In this document: positions 16,932 through 25,824 of the stretch, piece after piece | Numbering within the stretch: position 1 is the first letter of the stretch | How the letters are laid out: the number at the start of each line of letters is the position of its first letter | From: Fodinicurvata sp. EGI_FJ10296 | Lineage (GTDB): Bacteria > Pseudomonadota > Alphaproteobacteria > DSM-16000 > Inquilinaceae | Direction: 5' to 3' | NCBI RefSeq assembly: GCF_040712075.1 | Contig: NZ_JBFCVL010000012.1 | Coordinates: forward strand, 1-64,000 | Length of the DNA: 64,000 nucleotides | Notes under the pieces: model-generated | The model's input: the letters and a program-made list of their open reading frames with translations, nothing else | The model's database searches: none | What the model was told of the DNA's origin: nothing | Position numbers and translations under genes: made by a program

Positions 16932-17966
16932 TTACTGAATCATCCGCTCTTCGGCGGGCGGCAGGTAGTCGGGGTTATACATCTCGTCGACGCTGGGTGC
17001 CCTGTCCAGGCCGAACGCCTCGACCACCTTGACGAGCGCCTCTTCGAACCGGTCCGGATCGATTGCGCCGAAACCGATCTCCTGAACCGTCTCGGTCACC
17101 AGGCAGCATTCCAGGGCCAGATCGAGGCGCGCACGCTCGATGTCGCGGTCGAGAAGCGGCTCGAATTCCATGACGGCATCGATCGCCAGTTCAGGATTTT
17201 CGACAATGTCCTTGACGCTGCGAATCGTGGCACGGATGAAGCCTTCGACTGCTTCGGGGTGCTCCTGCTGGAACTCGCTGGAGACCGCAACGCCGTTGGC
17301 ATAGAAATCGATGCCGACATCGCCATAAAGGAAGTATCGGACGTCTTCTTCCGGCGTGCCGGTTTGCACGATGTTCAGAAGCGACGACCAGACATGGCCG
17401 GTGATGGCATCCACATCGCCGCGCACCAGCATCGTTTCACGAAGCTGCGGTGACATGTTCTCGATGTTGATCGCATCCATATCCATGCCGAGTTCCGCCG
17501 CCACCGCGGGGAACAAGCGCATGCTGGCGTCGAACGACGGGGCGCCCAGGGTGTGGCCTTCAAGGTCGGATATTTCCTGGATATCGCTGTCGGCCATGGT
17601 GAAGATCGAGAACGGTCCGCTGTTATAGACCATCAGAACGGTCTGAATGGCATTATCGGGATTCTGCGAATTGAACTCGATCAGCGAGTTGATGTCGGGA
17701 AAGCCCATATCGTGCGAGCCACCGGCGATCCGGTTCGCTGCGTCGCCTGACCCCTGAGACGGATCGAACGTGACGTTCAGCCCTTCTTCCTCGTAATATC
17801 CGGCGTCCTTGGCATGGAAGAAAATGCCGTGCGGGCCCTGCGCGACCCAGTCGAGCGTGAATGCGATGTCCACCTCGTCCTGCGCGCGGGCGTCGGCCGG
17901 CGCCATGGCGGCCATTGCCAGAATGGCCGTGGAAACGGAAAAGGCGATCCTGTTTCGGTTTTTCAT
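16932..17966 (-). CDS. ABC substrate-binding protein, NMT1/THI5-like
   Basis: A 344-residue periplasmic protein with a Sec signal peptide (1-29, cut after ADARAQ). The NMT1 fold is marked by DIAFTLDWVAQGPHGIFFHAKDAGYYEEEGL near residue 34, FDPSQGSGDAANRIAGGSHD, and DLEGHTLGAPSFDAS near 133. Known members bind hydroxymethylpyrimidine, riboflavin, nitrate or sulfonates; ring nitrogen compounds would fit the island, but the ligand is not known. First gene of the ABC operon. Regulon site C lies about 185 bases upstream. Confidence 0.88.
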   Translation of the reverse strand: MKNRNRIAFSVSTAILAMAAMAPADARAQDEVDIAFTLDWVAQGPHGIFFHAKDAGYYEEEGLNVTFDPSQGSGDAANRIAGGSHDMGFPDINSLIEFNSQNPDNAIQTVLMVYNSGPFSIFTMADSDIQEISDLEGHTLGAPSFDASMRLFPAVAAELGMDMDAINIENMSPQLRETMLVRGDVDAITGHVWSSLLNIVQTGTPEEDVRYFLYGDVGIDFYANGVAVSSEFQQEHPEAVEGFIRATIRSVKDIVENPELAIDAVMEFEPLLDRDIERARLDLALECCLVTETVQEIGFGAIDPDRFEEALVKVVEAFGLDRAPSVDEMYNPDYLPPAEERMIQ

Positions 17967-18150
17967 TTGATGCTCCCAGTTCTGCAGATCTGACGTTGAA
18001 TGCCCGGACGAGGGCCGGTCATCCGCCGCGTCGGTTGACCCATTGTCGGTGTCGTTCCCGGCCGACGCAATTATTGTTCCATTCCCGAATACGCCTTTCC
18101 AAAAGAAAAGGCGCTTCAGTTCCGGACGCCGATCTTTTGACCGAACGTCT

Positions 18151-18166
18151 GTATCATTGTATCCAT
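18151..18166. promoter_or_regulatory. Operator-like palindrome, regulon site C
   Basis: Read on the minus strand this is TGGATACAATGATACA, 15 of 16 positions as in site D. It lies in the 252-base gap between the quinone oxidoreductase gene and the ABC binding-protein gene (both on the minus strand), so it is placed to control the ABC operon. Confidence 0.55.
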
Positions 18167-18218
18167 TTTTCGGCCGCAGGATCGACTCTGAAATTCGACA
18201 ACCATCTAGAGGCCGGGC

Positions 18219-19196
18219 TCAGGGTTCCATGATAATCTTGCCGAACAAGCTGCGATCCTCGATCATTCGGTGCGCCTCGACGATGTCAGACAGCGGCAGT
18301 ACGCAATTGATCGCCGGAGCCAAGTGCCCGTCGGCCGCAAGTTGGATCGACTGTGCAATGTCGTCCTGGGAGTAGCTGTTCGACCCCAGCACCTGCAGTT
18401 CGCGAACCCAGAGATAACGCAGGTCGGTGACCGGGTCGTGTCCCGCCGTCGCGCCGCAGGTCAGCAGCCGCCCTCTTGGGCGAAGTGCCTTTAATGTCGG
18501 CACCCAGGTGTCGCCGCCGGTGAAATTTACGGCAACATCGACGCCCTTCTTGCCCGATATGCGCCAGGCTTCGCGGCTGAAATCGTCCTGGCCGTAATCG
18601 ATCGTGTATTCGGCACCCAAATCCGCCAATTGCCGGCATTTCTCCTGCGAGCCGGCGGCGGCGATCACCCGTGCGCCCAAATGGCGACCAATCTGGACGC
18701 AGGCCGTACCGACGCCGCCACTGGCGCCAAGCACGAGCATGAGTTCGCCGGGCTGAACCTTGCCAATCGTCGTCAGCATCCGTTGGGCCGTGCCATAGGC
18801 GATCGGCATGGCGGCCGCCGTGCGGAAATCGAGGCTATCCGGCATGGCGATGAGGTTGGCGGCCGGGACCGCGACCCGTTCGGCAAGCCCGCCCAGGCGT
18901 TCTTCGCCCAGCATGCCCTTGGCCGTGGCCGGATTGACGACGACCCGGTCACCCGATTTCCAGCCGGAGACATCGGCGCCGGCCGACTCCACGACGCCGG
19001 CGATGTCGCCACCGGATATGAATGGCATCGGCACCGGAAATCCCGGCATGCCGCGACGCACGAAGACATCCAGATGGTTGAGGCCGACCGCCTTGACGCG
19101 GATGACGACTTCATCGGATTCGGGAACCGGATCCGGCCAGTCGCGATAGCTCAGTACGTCGAGTCCGCCCTGGCTTTCGATGACGGCTGCTTTCAT
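18219..19196 (-). CDS. Quinone oxidoreductase-like zinc-independent MDR protein
   Basis: A 325-residue NADPH-binding reductase/dehydrogenase of the medium-chain family. The catalytic-domain motif VKAVGLNHLDVFVRRG (near 35) and the nucleotide motif LVLGASGGVGTACVQIGRHLGA (near 143) are clear. No structural zinc Cys cluster is seen, as in quinone oxidoreductases, but GLNHLD is also found in some zinc-free alcohol dehydrogenases. ATG at 19194-19196 follows CAGGGGG. It lies 28 bases after ridA in the same direction, so the two form a small operon under site D. Confidence 0.85.
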   Translation of the reverse strand: MKAAVIESQGGLDVLSYRDWPDPVPESDEVVIRVKAVGLNHLDVFVRRGMPGFPVPMPFISGGDIAGVVESAGADVSGWKSGDRVVVNPATAKGMLGEERLGGLAERVAVPAANLIAMPDSLDFRTAAAMPIAYGTAQRMLTTIGKVQPGELMLVLGASGGVGTACVQIGRHLGARVIAAAGSQEKCRQLADLGAEYTIDYGQDDFSREAWRISGKKGVDVAVNFTGGDTWVPTLKALRPRGRLLTCGATAGHDPVTDLRYLWVRELQVLGSNSYSQDDIAQSIQLAADGHLAPAINCVLPLSDIVEAHRMIEDRSLFGKIIMEP

Positions 19197-19224
19197 ATTC
19201 ACCCCCTGTTGGCGCGTGGCGCGG

Positions 19225-19611
19225 TCAGTCCGCGCGGGCCGCGACGACCTCGATTTCGACGAGCAGTTCCGGCTTCGCCAGACCGGCGACCAGCAGCCCG
19301 GTGGCACAGGCATGATTGTCGCCCAGATGCCGCGCCCTCACCCGTGGATGCACTGCGAAATCCTCAGCCCGCGTGATGTAGGTCGTAACCTTCACGATAT
19401 CTGCGGCAGTCATGCCGGCCGAGGCCAGGGTTGCATGGATATTCGTCCAGATGATCTCCATCTGCGCCTCGCTGTCCGGCGGGATCGTCCCGTCGGGGCC
19501 GACGCCGACCTGGCCCGAAATATACAGGCGGCGGGCGTTTGCCGGCACTTCGACCCCGTGGCTGTACTGACCGAGCGGCGGCGAGATCGTCGGCGGATTA
19601 TGGCGCTTCAT
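19225..19611 (-). CDS. RidA/YjgF-family enamine/imine deaminase
   Basis: A 128-residue RidA-family protein. Typical blocks are PLGQYSHGVEVPANARRLYISGQVG (near 11), a WTNIHATLASAGMTAADIVK helix, and TTYITRAEDFAVHPRVR with the Arg that binds the substrate carboxylate, followed by LLVAGLAKPELLVEIEVVA. RidA proteins hydrolyse reactive enamines and imines made by amino-acid or amine catabolism. This fits a pathway with deaminating steps such as the OCD-like enzyme at 29.7 kb. I chose the ATG at 19611; the longer frame upstream runs through the operator region. Confidence 0.88.
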   Translation of the reverse strand: MKRHNPPTISPPLGQYSHGVEVPANARRLYISGQVGVGPDGTIPPDSEAQMEIIWTNIHATLASAGMTAADIVKVTTYITRAEDFAVHPRVRARHLGDNHACATGLLVAGLAKPELLVEIEVVAARAD

Positions 19612-19731
19612 TTCACGATACTCCCAGGTTTCGGACGTCAGGCACGCCCCTTCGATCCGGCCCAAAGCTTGCGACACACACTCGAATGCGACGGCTTGCA
19701 AATCCTCAGAACCTGTGATCAACTTTGAAAA

Positions 19732-19747
19732 TGGATACAATGATCCA
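19732..19747. promoter_or_regulatory. Operator-like palindrome, regulon site D
   Basis: TGGATACAATGATCCA, only one base different from site A. It sits midway in the divergent region between ridA (start 19611, minus) and the TRAP binding-protein gene (start 19872, plus), so it could control both the ridA-oxidoreductase operon and the TRAP operon. Confidence 0.6.
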
Positions 19748-19871
19748 GACGGTGAGGCAACATCCGATCTGGTCATGTGGCGAGAGCACAACAAATGTCC
19801 GCCTGAAGTCCTGGAACTGGTGAATACGATTGATGAATCGCGTAATGCGAGAATCAGCGGAGGCTTCTAAT

Positions 19872-20918
19872 ATGGTAAGTAAGATCAACGCAAAAGCACT
19901 GTTGAGCGGGGCAGCGCTCGCCATCGCGATGGCGGCAATGGCGCCGGCAACAGCAGACGCGCAGGATTACGTCATCCGGCTGTCGCATGGCATGCCGGAG
20001 GAAATGGAATCCGGTCAGCATGCCTATGCTGTCGTCTTCAAGGAATTCGTCGAGGCGCAGACCGGCGGCGATGTCGAGGTCCGCATCCTTGGCGCGAACG
20101 TCGTCGGAGCTGAGCGCGAACAACTTCAGAGCGTTCAGACCGGCATCAACCAGATGCTGCTGGTCTCCGAGATTACGCAGCCTTCGTTCTTCGAACCGGC
20201 GTTGATCTGGGGCATACCGTTCCTGTTCCCCTCGTCGGCCGTAGCCTGGGAGGTTCTGGACGGCCCGTTCGGCGAACGCTACAACCAGGAATTTCTGGAT
20301 GCAACGGGCATCAGAATCCTCAATCACATCGAAAGCGGCTTCCGCAGCATCTTCAACAGCGAACGGCCGATTCATTCGCCGGAAGATCTCGATGGCCTGC
20401 GCATCCGTACCGGCGAGAACGCCGTGCATATGGAACTGATGTCGTCGCTGGGTGCCAGCCCGACGCCGATCTCGTGGTCCGAGGTCTACACCTCGCTGCA
20501 GCAGGGCGTGGTCGACGGCATGGAGAACCCGCCCGGCCTGTTCTATTCCATGCGCTTCTACGAGCATCAGGACTATCTGACCGTCAACCGTCACCTGTAT
20601 AGTCTCCATTCCGCCATGATAAACGAAGCCTTCTTCCAGTCGCTGCCGGAGGATTACCAGGCGATCGTTCTGGAAGGTGCGGAAGTCGCCAAGACCGTCG
20701 GTCGTTCGACGGCTTACCTGGCCGAGCGTGCGGCGCTGGATCAGCTCCGCGAAGAAGGCATCGAGGTCTATATCCCGACGACCGAGGAGTATGAGGCTTT
20801 CCGTGACCTGGGACAGCCCAACGCACTGCAGCTCGTCCGCGACGAAGTCGGCGACGACTGGGTTGACGGCGTCCTGACGGCAGTCGACGAAGCAGCGGCC
20901 GGACTCGGCCAGCTCTGA
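19872..20918 (+). CDS. dctP: TRAP transporter solute-binding protein DctP
   Basis: A 348-residue periplasmic binding protein with a signal peptide (1-31, ending ATADAQ). DctP features are IRLSHGMPEE, the FNSERPIHSPEDLDGLRIRTGENAVHMELMSSLGASPTPISWSEVYTSLQQGVVDGMENP region in short blocks near 152-210, and the conserved Arg that holds a ligand carboxylate (in GLRIRTGEN). The ligand is therefore probably a carboxylate. ATG at 19872 with CGGAGG upstream was preferred over an ATG 42 bases earlier. First gene of dctP-dctQ-dctM, M24, amidohydrolase. Confidence 0.9.
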   Translation: MVSKINAKALLSGAALAIAMAAMAPATADAQDYVIRLSHGMPEEMESGQHAYAVVFKEFVEAQTGGDVEVRILGANVVGAEREQLQSVQTGINQMLLVSEITQPSFFEPALIWGIPFLFPSSAVAWEVLDGPFGERYNQEFLDATGIRILNHIESGFRSIFNSERPIHSPEDLDGLRIRTGENAVHMELMSSLGASPTPISWSEVYTSLQQGVVDGMENPPGLFYSMRFYEHQDYLTVNRHLYSLHSAMINEAFFQSLPEDYQAIVLEGAEVAKTVGRSTAYLAERAALDQLREEGIEVYIPTTEEYEAFRDLGQPNALQLVRDEVGDDWVDGVLTAVDEAAAGLGQL

Positions 20919-20937
20919 CGTCAGGATCGGTCTTGCG

Positions 20938-20974
20938 GCGCTGCCGGCCCCTCGGAATGCGGGACCGGCAGTGC
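20938..20974. terminator. Hairpin between dctP and dctQ
   Basis: CTGCCGG (20941-20947) pairs with CCGGCAG (20965-20971), extended by wobble pairs at the base and CCC/GGG inside. It begins 20 bases after the dctP stop. No T run follows, so it is more likely a stabilising or partial-termination stem. Confidence 0.5.
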
Positions 20975-21042
20975 TGCAGGCGAAACAACCGACAACCCTC
21001 CGGACGCTTCCGACACCTTCACGAAACGCCCCCGAGGCACGC

Positions 21043-21540
21043 ATGCTGCGCACCATAGACAGATCGATAGAAATGACGACCGTGGCCATCATCGTGGTAC
21101 TGATGTCGGTGATGACGGTTTCGATTGTTGCCGGCGTCTTCTACCGGTACGTCCTGAACGCGCCGCTGAGCTGGACGGAAGAGATCGCCCGCTACGCGAT
21201 GGTCTGGGTTTCGGTGCTGGGCGGCGGGTTGGCGTTCCGGCGCGGCGGGCATGTTGCCGTGACCTTCGTCGTCGATGCGTTTCCCAACGCCTTACGCACG
21301 ATCACGTTGTTCCTGGGCGGCGTCGCGATACTGACATTCCTGTTCATCATGTTCTGGTATGGCTGGCAGATGGCCGAGCAGGTCCGGTTCCAGCGCAGCG
21401 CTGCGTTGCGGTTCTCCATGAGCTATGCCTATGCCGCCATCCCGGTCGGCGCGGCGCTGATGATCTATCACATGCTCGTCGCCACCTATCTCCAGGTGTT
21501 CATGAACGAGAGCCCCTCCTCCCGGCAAACGGGAATCTAG
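21043..21540 (+). CDS. dctQ: TRAP transporter small membrane subunit DctQ
   Basis: A 165-residue protein with four membrane segments. The family mark is the YRYVLNAPLSWTEEIARYAMVWVSVLGG stretch near residue 28 (given here only as a landmark). The ATG at 21043 follows CCGAGG. It bridges the binding protein and DctM. Confidence 0.88.
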   Translation: MLRTIDRSIEMTTVAIIVVLMSVMTVSIVAGVFYRYVLNAPLSWTEEIARYAMVWVSVLGGGLAFRRGGHVAVTFVVDAFPNALRTITLFLGGVAILTFLFIMFWYGWQMAEQVRFQRSAALRFSMSYAYAAIPVGAALMIYHMLVATYLQVFMNESPSSRQTGI

Positions 21541-21627
21541 GACGGACCGGCACCCGGTTCGCCCCGGCACCCGATTCGGGTCTTCCCTTCTTTCGCGCGG
21601 CGACACGACAAACGAAAAGGTCTTCGA

Positions 21628-22911
21628 ATGCTGGGCACGGTAATGTTTGGCGGAATGCTGGCCCTGATGCTGCTGGGCGTGCCGATCCTGTTCGCGATCG
21701 GGATCGCCTCGGCGCTCGGAATTCTTACCATCGGCGCTTCCGCCCCCTGGATCATTATCCCCGCCAGCATGTTCAACGGGATGAATTCCTTCCCGCTGAT
21801 GGCGATTCCGTTCTTCGTTCTGGCCGGGGAACTGATGAACCGTGGCGGCATTTCGCGACGGCTCGTCTCCTTCGCGGTCGCGCTGGTCGGGCATGTCCAG
21901 GGCGGGCTGGGGCACGCCAATGTCGTTGCAAACGCCATGCTGGCGGCAGTGTCCGGATCGGCGCTGGCCAACATCGCCGCCGTCGGCCGGGTCATGATCC
22001 CGGAAATGGAGAAAAAGGGCTACGAGCGGGAATTTGCCACCGGCATCACGATCAGTTCCTCCCTGCTCGGCCCGATCATCCCGCCCAGCATCACGATGGT
22101 CGTCTATGCCGTGACCGCCGGCGCCTCGATCGGCGGGCTGTTTCTGGCCGGCGTCTTGCCCGGCATTCTGATGGCCCTGCTGCTGATGGCGGTCATCTAT
22201 ATCCGCGCGCGGAAAATGAACTACCCGGTGAACGACTCCTTCACCGTTCGCGGGGTCGTCGACACCGGTCGCGAAGCGATCATCGCCCTGCTCATGCCGG
22301 TCATCATTCTGGGCGGGATCTTTGGCGGCATCATGACGCCGACGGAAGCGGCCGCAGTCGCCGTGGCCTATGCACTGATCGTCGGTCTTTTCGTCTTTCG
22401 CGAACTCAAGCTGAAGGATGTCGGCGACATCCTTGCCAATACCGGCATCCTGACCGGCTTCATCATGCTGATCGTCGGCGCAGCGCGGGTCTTTTCGGAC
22501 CTGCTGGCCCAGGAAGCGGTGCCACAGGCCATCGCAGCCGTCGTTTTATCCATCACCAGCAACGAAATCCTGATGTTGCTGCTGATCAATCTTCTGCTTC
22601 TCGTCGTCGGCTGCCTGATGGACACGACGGCGGCCATCATCATCCTGGTGCCGATCCTGTTGCCGATCGCGACCGAGCTTGGCATCGACCCGCTGCTGTT
22701 CGGCGTGATGATGTGCATCAATCTGGTTATCGGTTTGGCGACACCGCCAGTGGGCATCGCTCTCTATCTGGGCGCCGATGTCGCCAATCTGAAGGTCGAG
22801 AAGGTGATCCGGGCAACGCTGCCGTTCCTGATCGTCCAGATCGGCGTCCTGCTGCTCGTGACCTTCGTTCCGGCCATATCGCTCACCCTGCCAAGACTGA
22901 TGGGATACTGA
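21628..22911 (+). CDS. dctM: TRAP transporter large membrane subunit DctM
   Basis: A 427-residue channel subunit with 11-12 membrane segments and the DctM blocks NSFPLMAIPFFVLAGELMN (near 49), SGSALANIAAVG, LGPIIPPSITMVVYAV and GGIMTPTEAAAVAVAYAL. It imports the DctP ligand with sodium. Next in the operon are the M24 and amidohydrolase genes, which suggests that the ligand is their substrate or a precursor. Confidence 0.92.
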   Translation: MLGTVMFGGMLALMLLGVPILFAIGIASALGILTIGASAPWIIIPASMFNGMNSFPLMAIPFFVLAGELMNRGGISRRLVSFAVALVGHVQGGLGHANVVANAMLAAVSGSALANIAAVGRVMIPEMEKKGYEREFATGITISSSLLGPIIPPSITMVVYAVTAGASIGGLFLAGVLPGILMALLLMAVIYIRARKMNYPVNDSFTVRGVVDTGREAIIALLMPVIILGGIFGGIMTPTEAAAVAVAYALIVGLFVFRELKLKDVGDILANTGILTGFIMLIVGAARVFSDLLAQEAVPQAIAAVVLSITSNEILMLLLINLLLLVVGCLMDTTAAIIILVPILLPIATELGIDPLLFGVMMCINLVIGLATPPVGIALYLGADVANLKVEKVIRATLPFLIVQIGVLLLVTFVPAISLTLPRLMGY

Positions 22912-22960
22912 CCGCGTCGCGCGGCAAGCCTTCAACCTGACCTGCTACCGGAGACACCAT

Positions 22961-24121
22961 ATGACGACCGCTTTTGACCTGCCGTTCTCGATCGAGGAAT
23001 ACCGGAGCCGTGTCACCGCCGTGCAGGCTGAAATGGCCAGGCGCGGTATCGATGCCCTGCTCGTTCACACGCCGGAGAACATCTATTACCTCACCGGCTA
23101 TCGGACGCTTGGCTACTACTCGTACATGATGCTGGTCGTGCCGCCCGAGGGCGACCCGGTGCATCTGGCGCGCTTCATCGAGAAGTCGGTTCTGCAGGGC
23201 ACATCCTGGGTGCCGAACATCGAAACTCACCCCGACACCGAACACTATCTCGATGCCACCATCCGCGTGCTGCATGACCGCGGCTTCGATCGCGGCACGC
23301 TGGCCGTCGATCACAGTGCCTGGTATCTGACCATCGCCGATTTCAACGCGCTGAAGGAACGCCTGCCCGACGTCAAATGGCAGGACAGTGCCCTGATGAT
23401 CGAGACCATGCGTCTCATCAAGAGCCCGGCTGAACAGGAATACAGCCGCCTGGCCGGCCGGGCGGCATCGCAGGGTATGCGCGATGCGGTCGAAGCGATC
23501 CGCGACGGCATTACCGAGAACGAGATCATGGCCGCCGCCTATAACGGCATGTTCGCCATGGGCAGCGAATTCACCGCGCTGCCGCCGCTGATCAATGCCG
23601 GTGTGCGCCATACCATGGCCCATGCCACAGCCGACGGGAATGCCGCACGCTGGAACGAGGCGGTCCATCTGGAGATCGGCGCCAGCATCAAGCGCTATCA
23701 CGCCGCCAATCTGCGCGTCTGCCATCTGGGTGAACCGCCGAAGCTGTTCATGGACCTGACCGACCTCTGCCGCCGCTCGCTGGAAGCCGGCATCGCGGCG
23801 ATGAAGCCCGGCGTCCCGGCAGAAACCGTTGACCATGCCGCCCGCAAGGTCATCGACGACGCCGGTTATGGCGACAAGTTCCGGCACAAGGCCGGCTATT
23901 CCATCGGCATCGCCCTGCCCCCGGACTGGAGCGAGGCGCGCAGCTTCATGCTGCGCGGTGGCGAGAAGCGCGAGCTTCAGCCGGGCATGGTCTTCCACAT
24001 CCTGCCGGCGGTGTTCGAATACAAGGAATACGGCATCGGCCTCAGCGAAACGGTGCTGATCACCGATACCGGCGCGGAGGTTCTGACCAACGCGGAACAG
24101 AAACTGTTCGTGAAGAAATAA
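22961..24121 (+). CDS. Creatinase-like M24 (pita-bread) hydrolase without metal ligands
   Basis: A 386-residue protein with the creatinase amino domain (about 1-155) and the pita-bread catalytic domain. True aminopeptidases carry Asp, Asp, His, Glu, Glu as metal ligands. Here the DxG strand reads HLEIGASIKRYHA, the second Asp region reads AANLRVCHLG, and GHGIG reads KAGYSIGIALPPDW. The conserved His in RHTMAHATADG is present. The same pattern is found in creatinase and in ectoine hydrolase-type relatives, which cut C-N bonds without metal. I therefore read it as an amidino- or amido-hydrolase rather than a peptidase. It lies between dctM and an amidohydrolase gene. Confidence 0.78.
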   Translation: MTTAFDLPFSIEEYRSRVTAVQAEMARRGIDALLVHTPENIYYLTGYRTLGYYSYMMLVVPPEGDPVHLARFIEKSVLQGTSWVPNIETHPDTEHYLDATIRVLHDRGFDRGTLAVDHSAWYLTIADFNALKERLPDVKWQDSALMIETMRLIKSPAEQEYSRLAGRAASQGMRDAVEAIRDGITENEIMAAAYNGMFAMGSEFTALPPLINAGVRHTMAHATADGNAARWNEAVHLEIGASIKRYHAANLRVCHLGEPPKLFMDLTDLCRRSLEAGIAAMKPGVPAETVDHAARKVIDDAGYGDKFRHKAGYSIGIALPPDWSEARSFMLRGGEKRELQPGMVFHILPAVFEYKEYGIGLSETVLITDTGAEVLTNAEQKLFVKK

Positions 24122-24195
24122 GCCGGTTCGGGAATCAGGCGGGTCCGCCAGAACCGGGACCAGAACCGGGGCCGGACCCGACAAGGGAGCAGAAG

Positions 24196-25761
24196 ATGTC
24201 CAGTACAGGCAAGACCCTGATCATCAAGGGTGGGCGCGTCTACGACCACGACGGCGACGTCCATATGCCGCCGAAGGCCGACATCCTGATCGAAAACGGG
24301 ATTATCAAGGCGATCGGTCCGGATCTGGCCGATCGTCTGGCCGCCGGCCAGTCGGTCGAGGGCATTTCCGGCGCGGCGGTGTCGGAAACCATCGACGCCA
24401 ACGGTCAGCTCGTCCTGCCGGGATTCGTCAACGCCCACTATCACTCGCACGATGTGCTGCTGAAGGGCAGCTACGAGACCATCCCGCTGGAGTTCTGGGT
24501 GCTGAACGCGCTCCCGCCCAGTTATCCGAAGCGAAGCCCGGAAGAACTGCGGGCGCGCACGCTGCTGGGCGTGCTGGAATGCCTGAAAAGCGGCATGACC
24601 ACCGTTCAGGACATGGTGACGGTGTTCCCGTTCGACCCGGCGGATATCGACGTTATCCAGGATGCCTATGACGAAATCGGCATCCGCTCGGTCCTGGCGC
24701 TGCAGGTCGCCGACGTGCCGGGGCTGAAATCGATCCCGTTCTGGGAAGACATCATTCCCGAAGAGATGCGCGCCAACCTGACCGGCGCGGTCGAACCGTT
24801 CGGCCCGGACGTCGACCTGTTCACCATGATGGAAGACACCATCAAGGCCAAGCGTGGCGCCAAATCGCGCGTGCACTGGGCACTGGGTCCATCCAGCCCC
24901 GAACGCTGCACCGAGAGCTTCATGGAGCGGCTGGCCGACCTGTCGGCGCGGGAAAATCTGCCGATCTACTCGCATCTGTACGAATCCAAGGCGATGACCC
25001 TGATCGCCCGTCAGGAATTCAAGGCCGATGGCGGATCGCTGATCCGCTATATGCAGCGCACGGGCGTTCTTGGCCCCCGCCTGAGCCTTGCGCACAGTGT
25101 CTGGCTCTTGCCCGACGAAATCGACATGCTTGCCGAGGCGGGCGCAAACGTCGTTCTGAACCCGGTCGGCAACCTGAAGACCCGCAGCGGCATCGCCCCG
25201 ATCACGGACCTGGTCGCCAAGGGCGTCAATGTCGCGCTCGGCAGCGACAATTGCAGTTGCAGCGACGTCCAGAACATGTTCCAGGCGATGAAACTGTACT
25301 GTTCGCTGGCCGGTGTGCTGGACCCGATGCCGGGCCGGCCCTTTGCCGCCGATGCGTTGAAAGCCGCCACGGTCAACGGCGCCCGCACAGCCGGGCTCCA
25401 GGATCGGATCGGCGCGCTGAAACCGGGCATGGCCGCCGATCTTTCCATCCTGGATCTGTCGGATGTCAGCTATGTGCCGCTCAACAGTGTCGCGCGCCAG
25501 ACGGTCTTCACGGAGACCGCGCGATCGGTACGCACGGTCATGGTGGACGGCGAGGTCATCCTGCGCGACGGCCGCTCGACCCGCATCGATGAACAGGCGC
25601 TTTATGCCGAGGTCGAAGGCCTTATGGACGTCGTCCGCCGCGACCGCGACGCCGTCGAGGCGCGCACCCGGATGATGGAGCCGTACCTTCTGAAGGCGCA
25701 CAAGATGATCTGGGACGACGATGTCGGCACCAACCGCTATGTCGCCGGTCCCAGCTTCTGA
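24196..25761 (+). CDS. Amidohydrolase, TRZ/ATZ-like, second paralogue
   Basis: A 521-residue metal-dependent hydrolase. The metal site is complete: GFVNAHYHSHDV (HxH, near 81), SHLYESKA (near 257), LAHSVWLLP (near 297) and LGSDNCSCSDVQN (near 349). It shares the HLxESK and SDN patterns with the protein at 1330-2826 but is clearly a different paralogue. It should deaminate or hydrolyse a cyclic or aromatic C-N bond. Ribosome site AAGGGAG precedes the ATG. Last gene before the molybdenum hydroxylase genes. Confidence 0.88.
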   Translation: MSSTGKTLIIKGGRVYDHDGDVHMPPKADILIENGIIKAIGPDLADRLAAGQSVEGISGAAVSETIDANGQLVLPGFVNAHYHSHDVLLKGSYETIPLEFWVLNALPPSYPKRSPEELRARTLLGVLECLKSGMTTVQDMVTVFPFDPADIDVIQDAYDEIGIRSVLALQVADVPGLKSIPFWEDIIPEEMRANLTGAVEPFGPDVDLFTMMEDTIKAKRGAKSRVHWALGPSSPERCTESFMERLADLSARENLPIYSHLYESKAMTLIARQEFKADGGSLIRYMQRTGVLGPRLSLAHSVWLLPDEIDMLAEAGANVVLNPVGNLKTRSGIAPITDLVAKGVNVALGSDNCSCSDVQNMFQAMKLYCSLAGVLDPMPGRPFAADALKAATVNGARTAGLQDRIGALKPGMAADLSILDLSDVSYVPLNSVARQTVFTETARSVRTVMVDGEVILRDGRSTRIDEQALYAEVEGLMDVVRRDRDAVEARTRMMEPYLLKAHKMIWDDDVGTNRYVAGPSF

Positions 25762-25824
25762 CGGGCGCCCGCAAGTGAGTCCAAAGGGCGATGCAACAAC
25801 CAGCGCCCATCTCTGGAGGTATTC

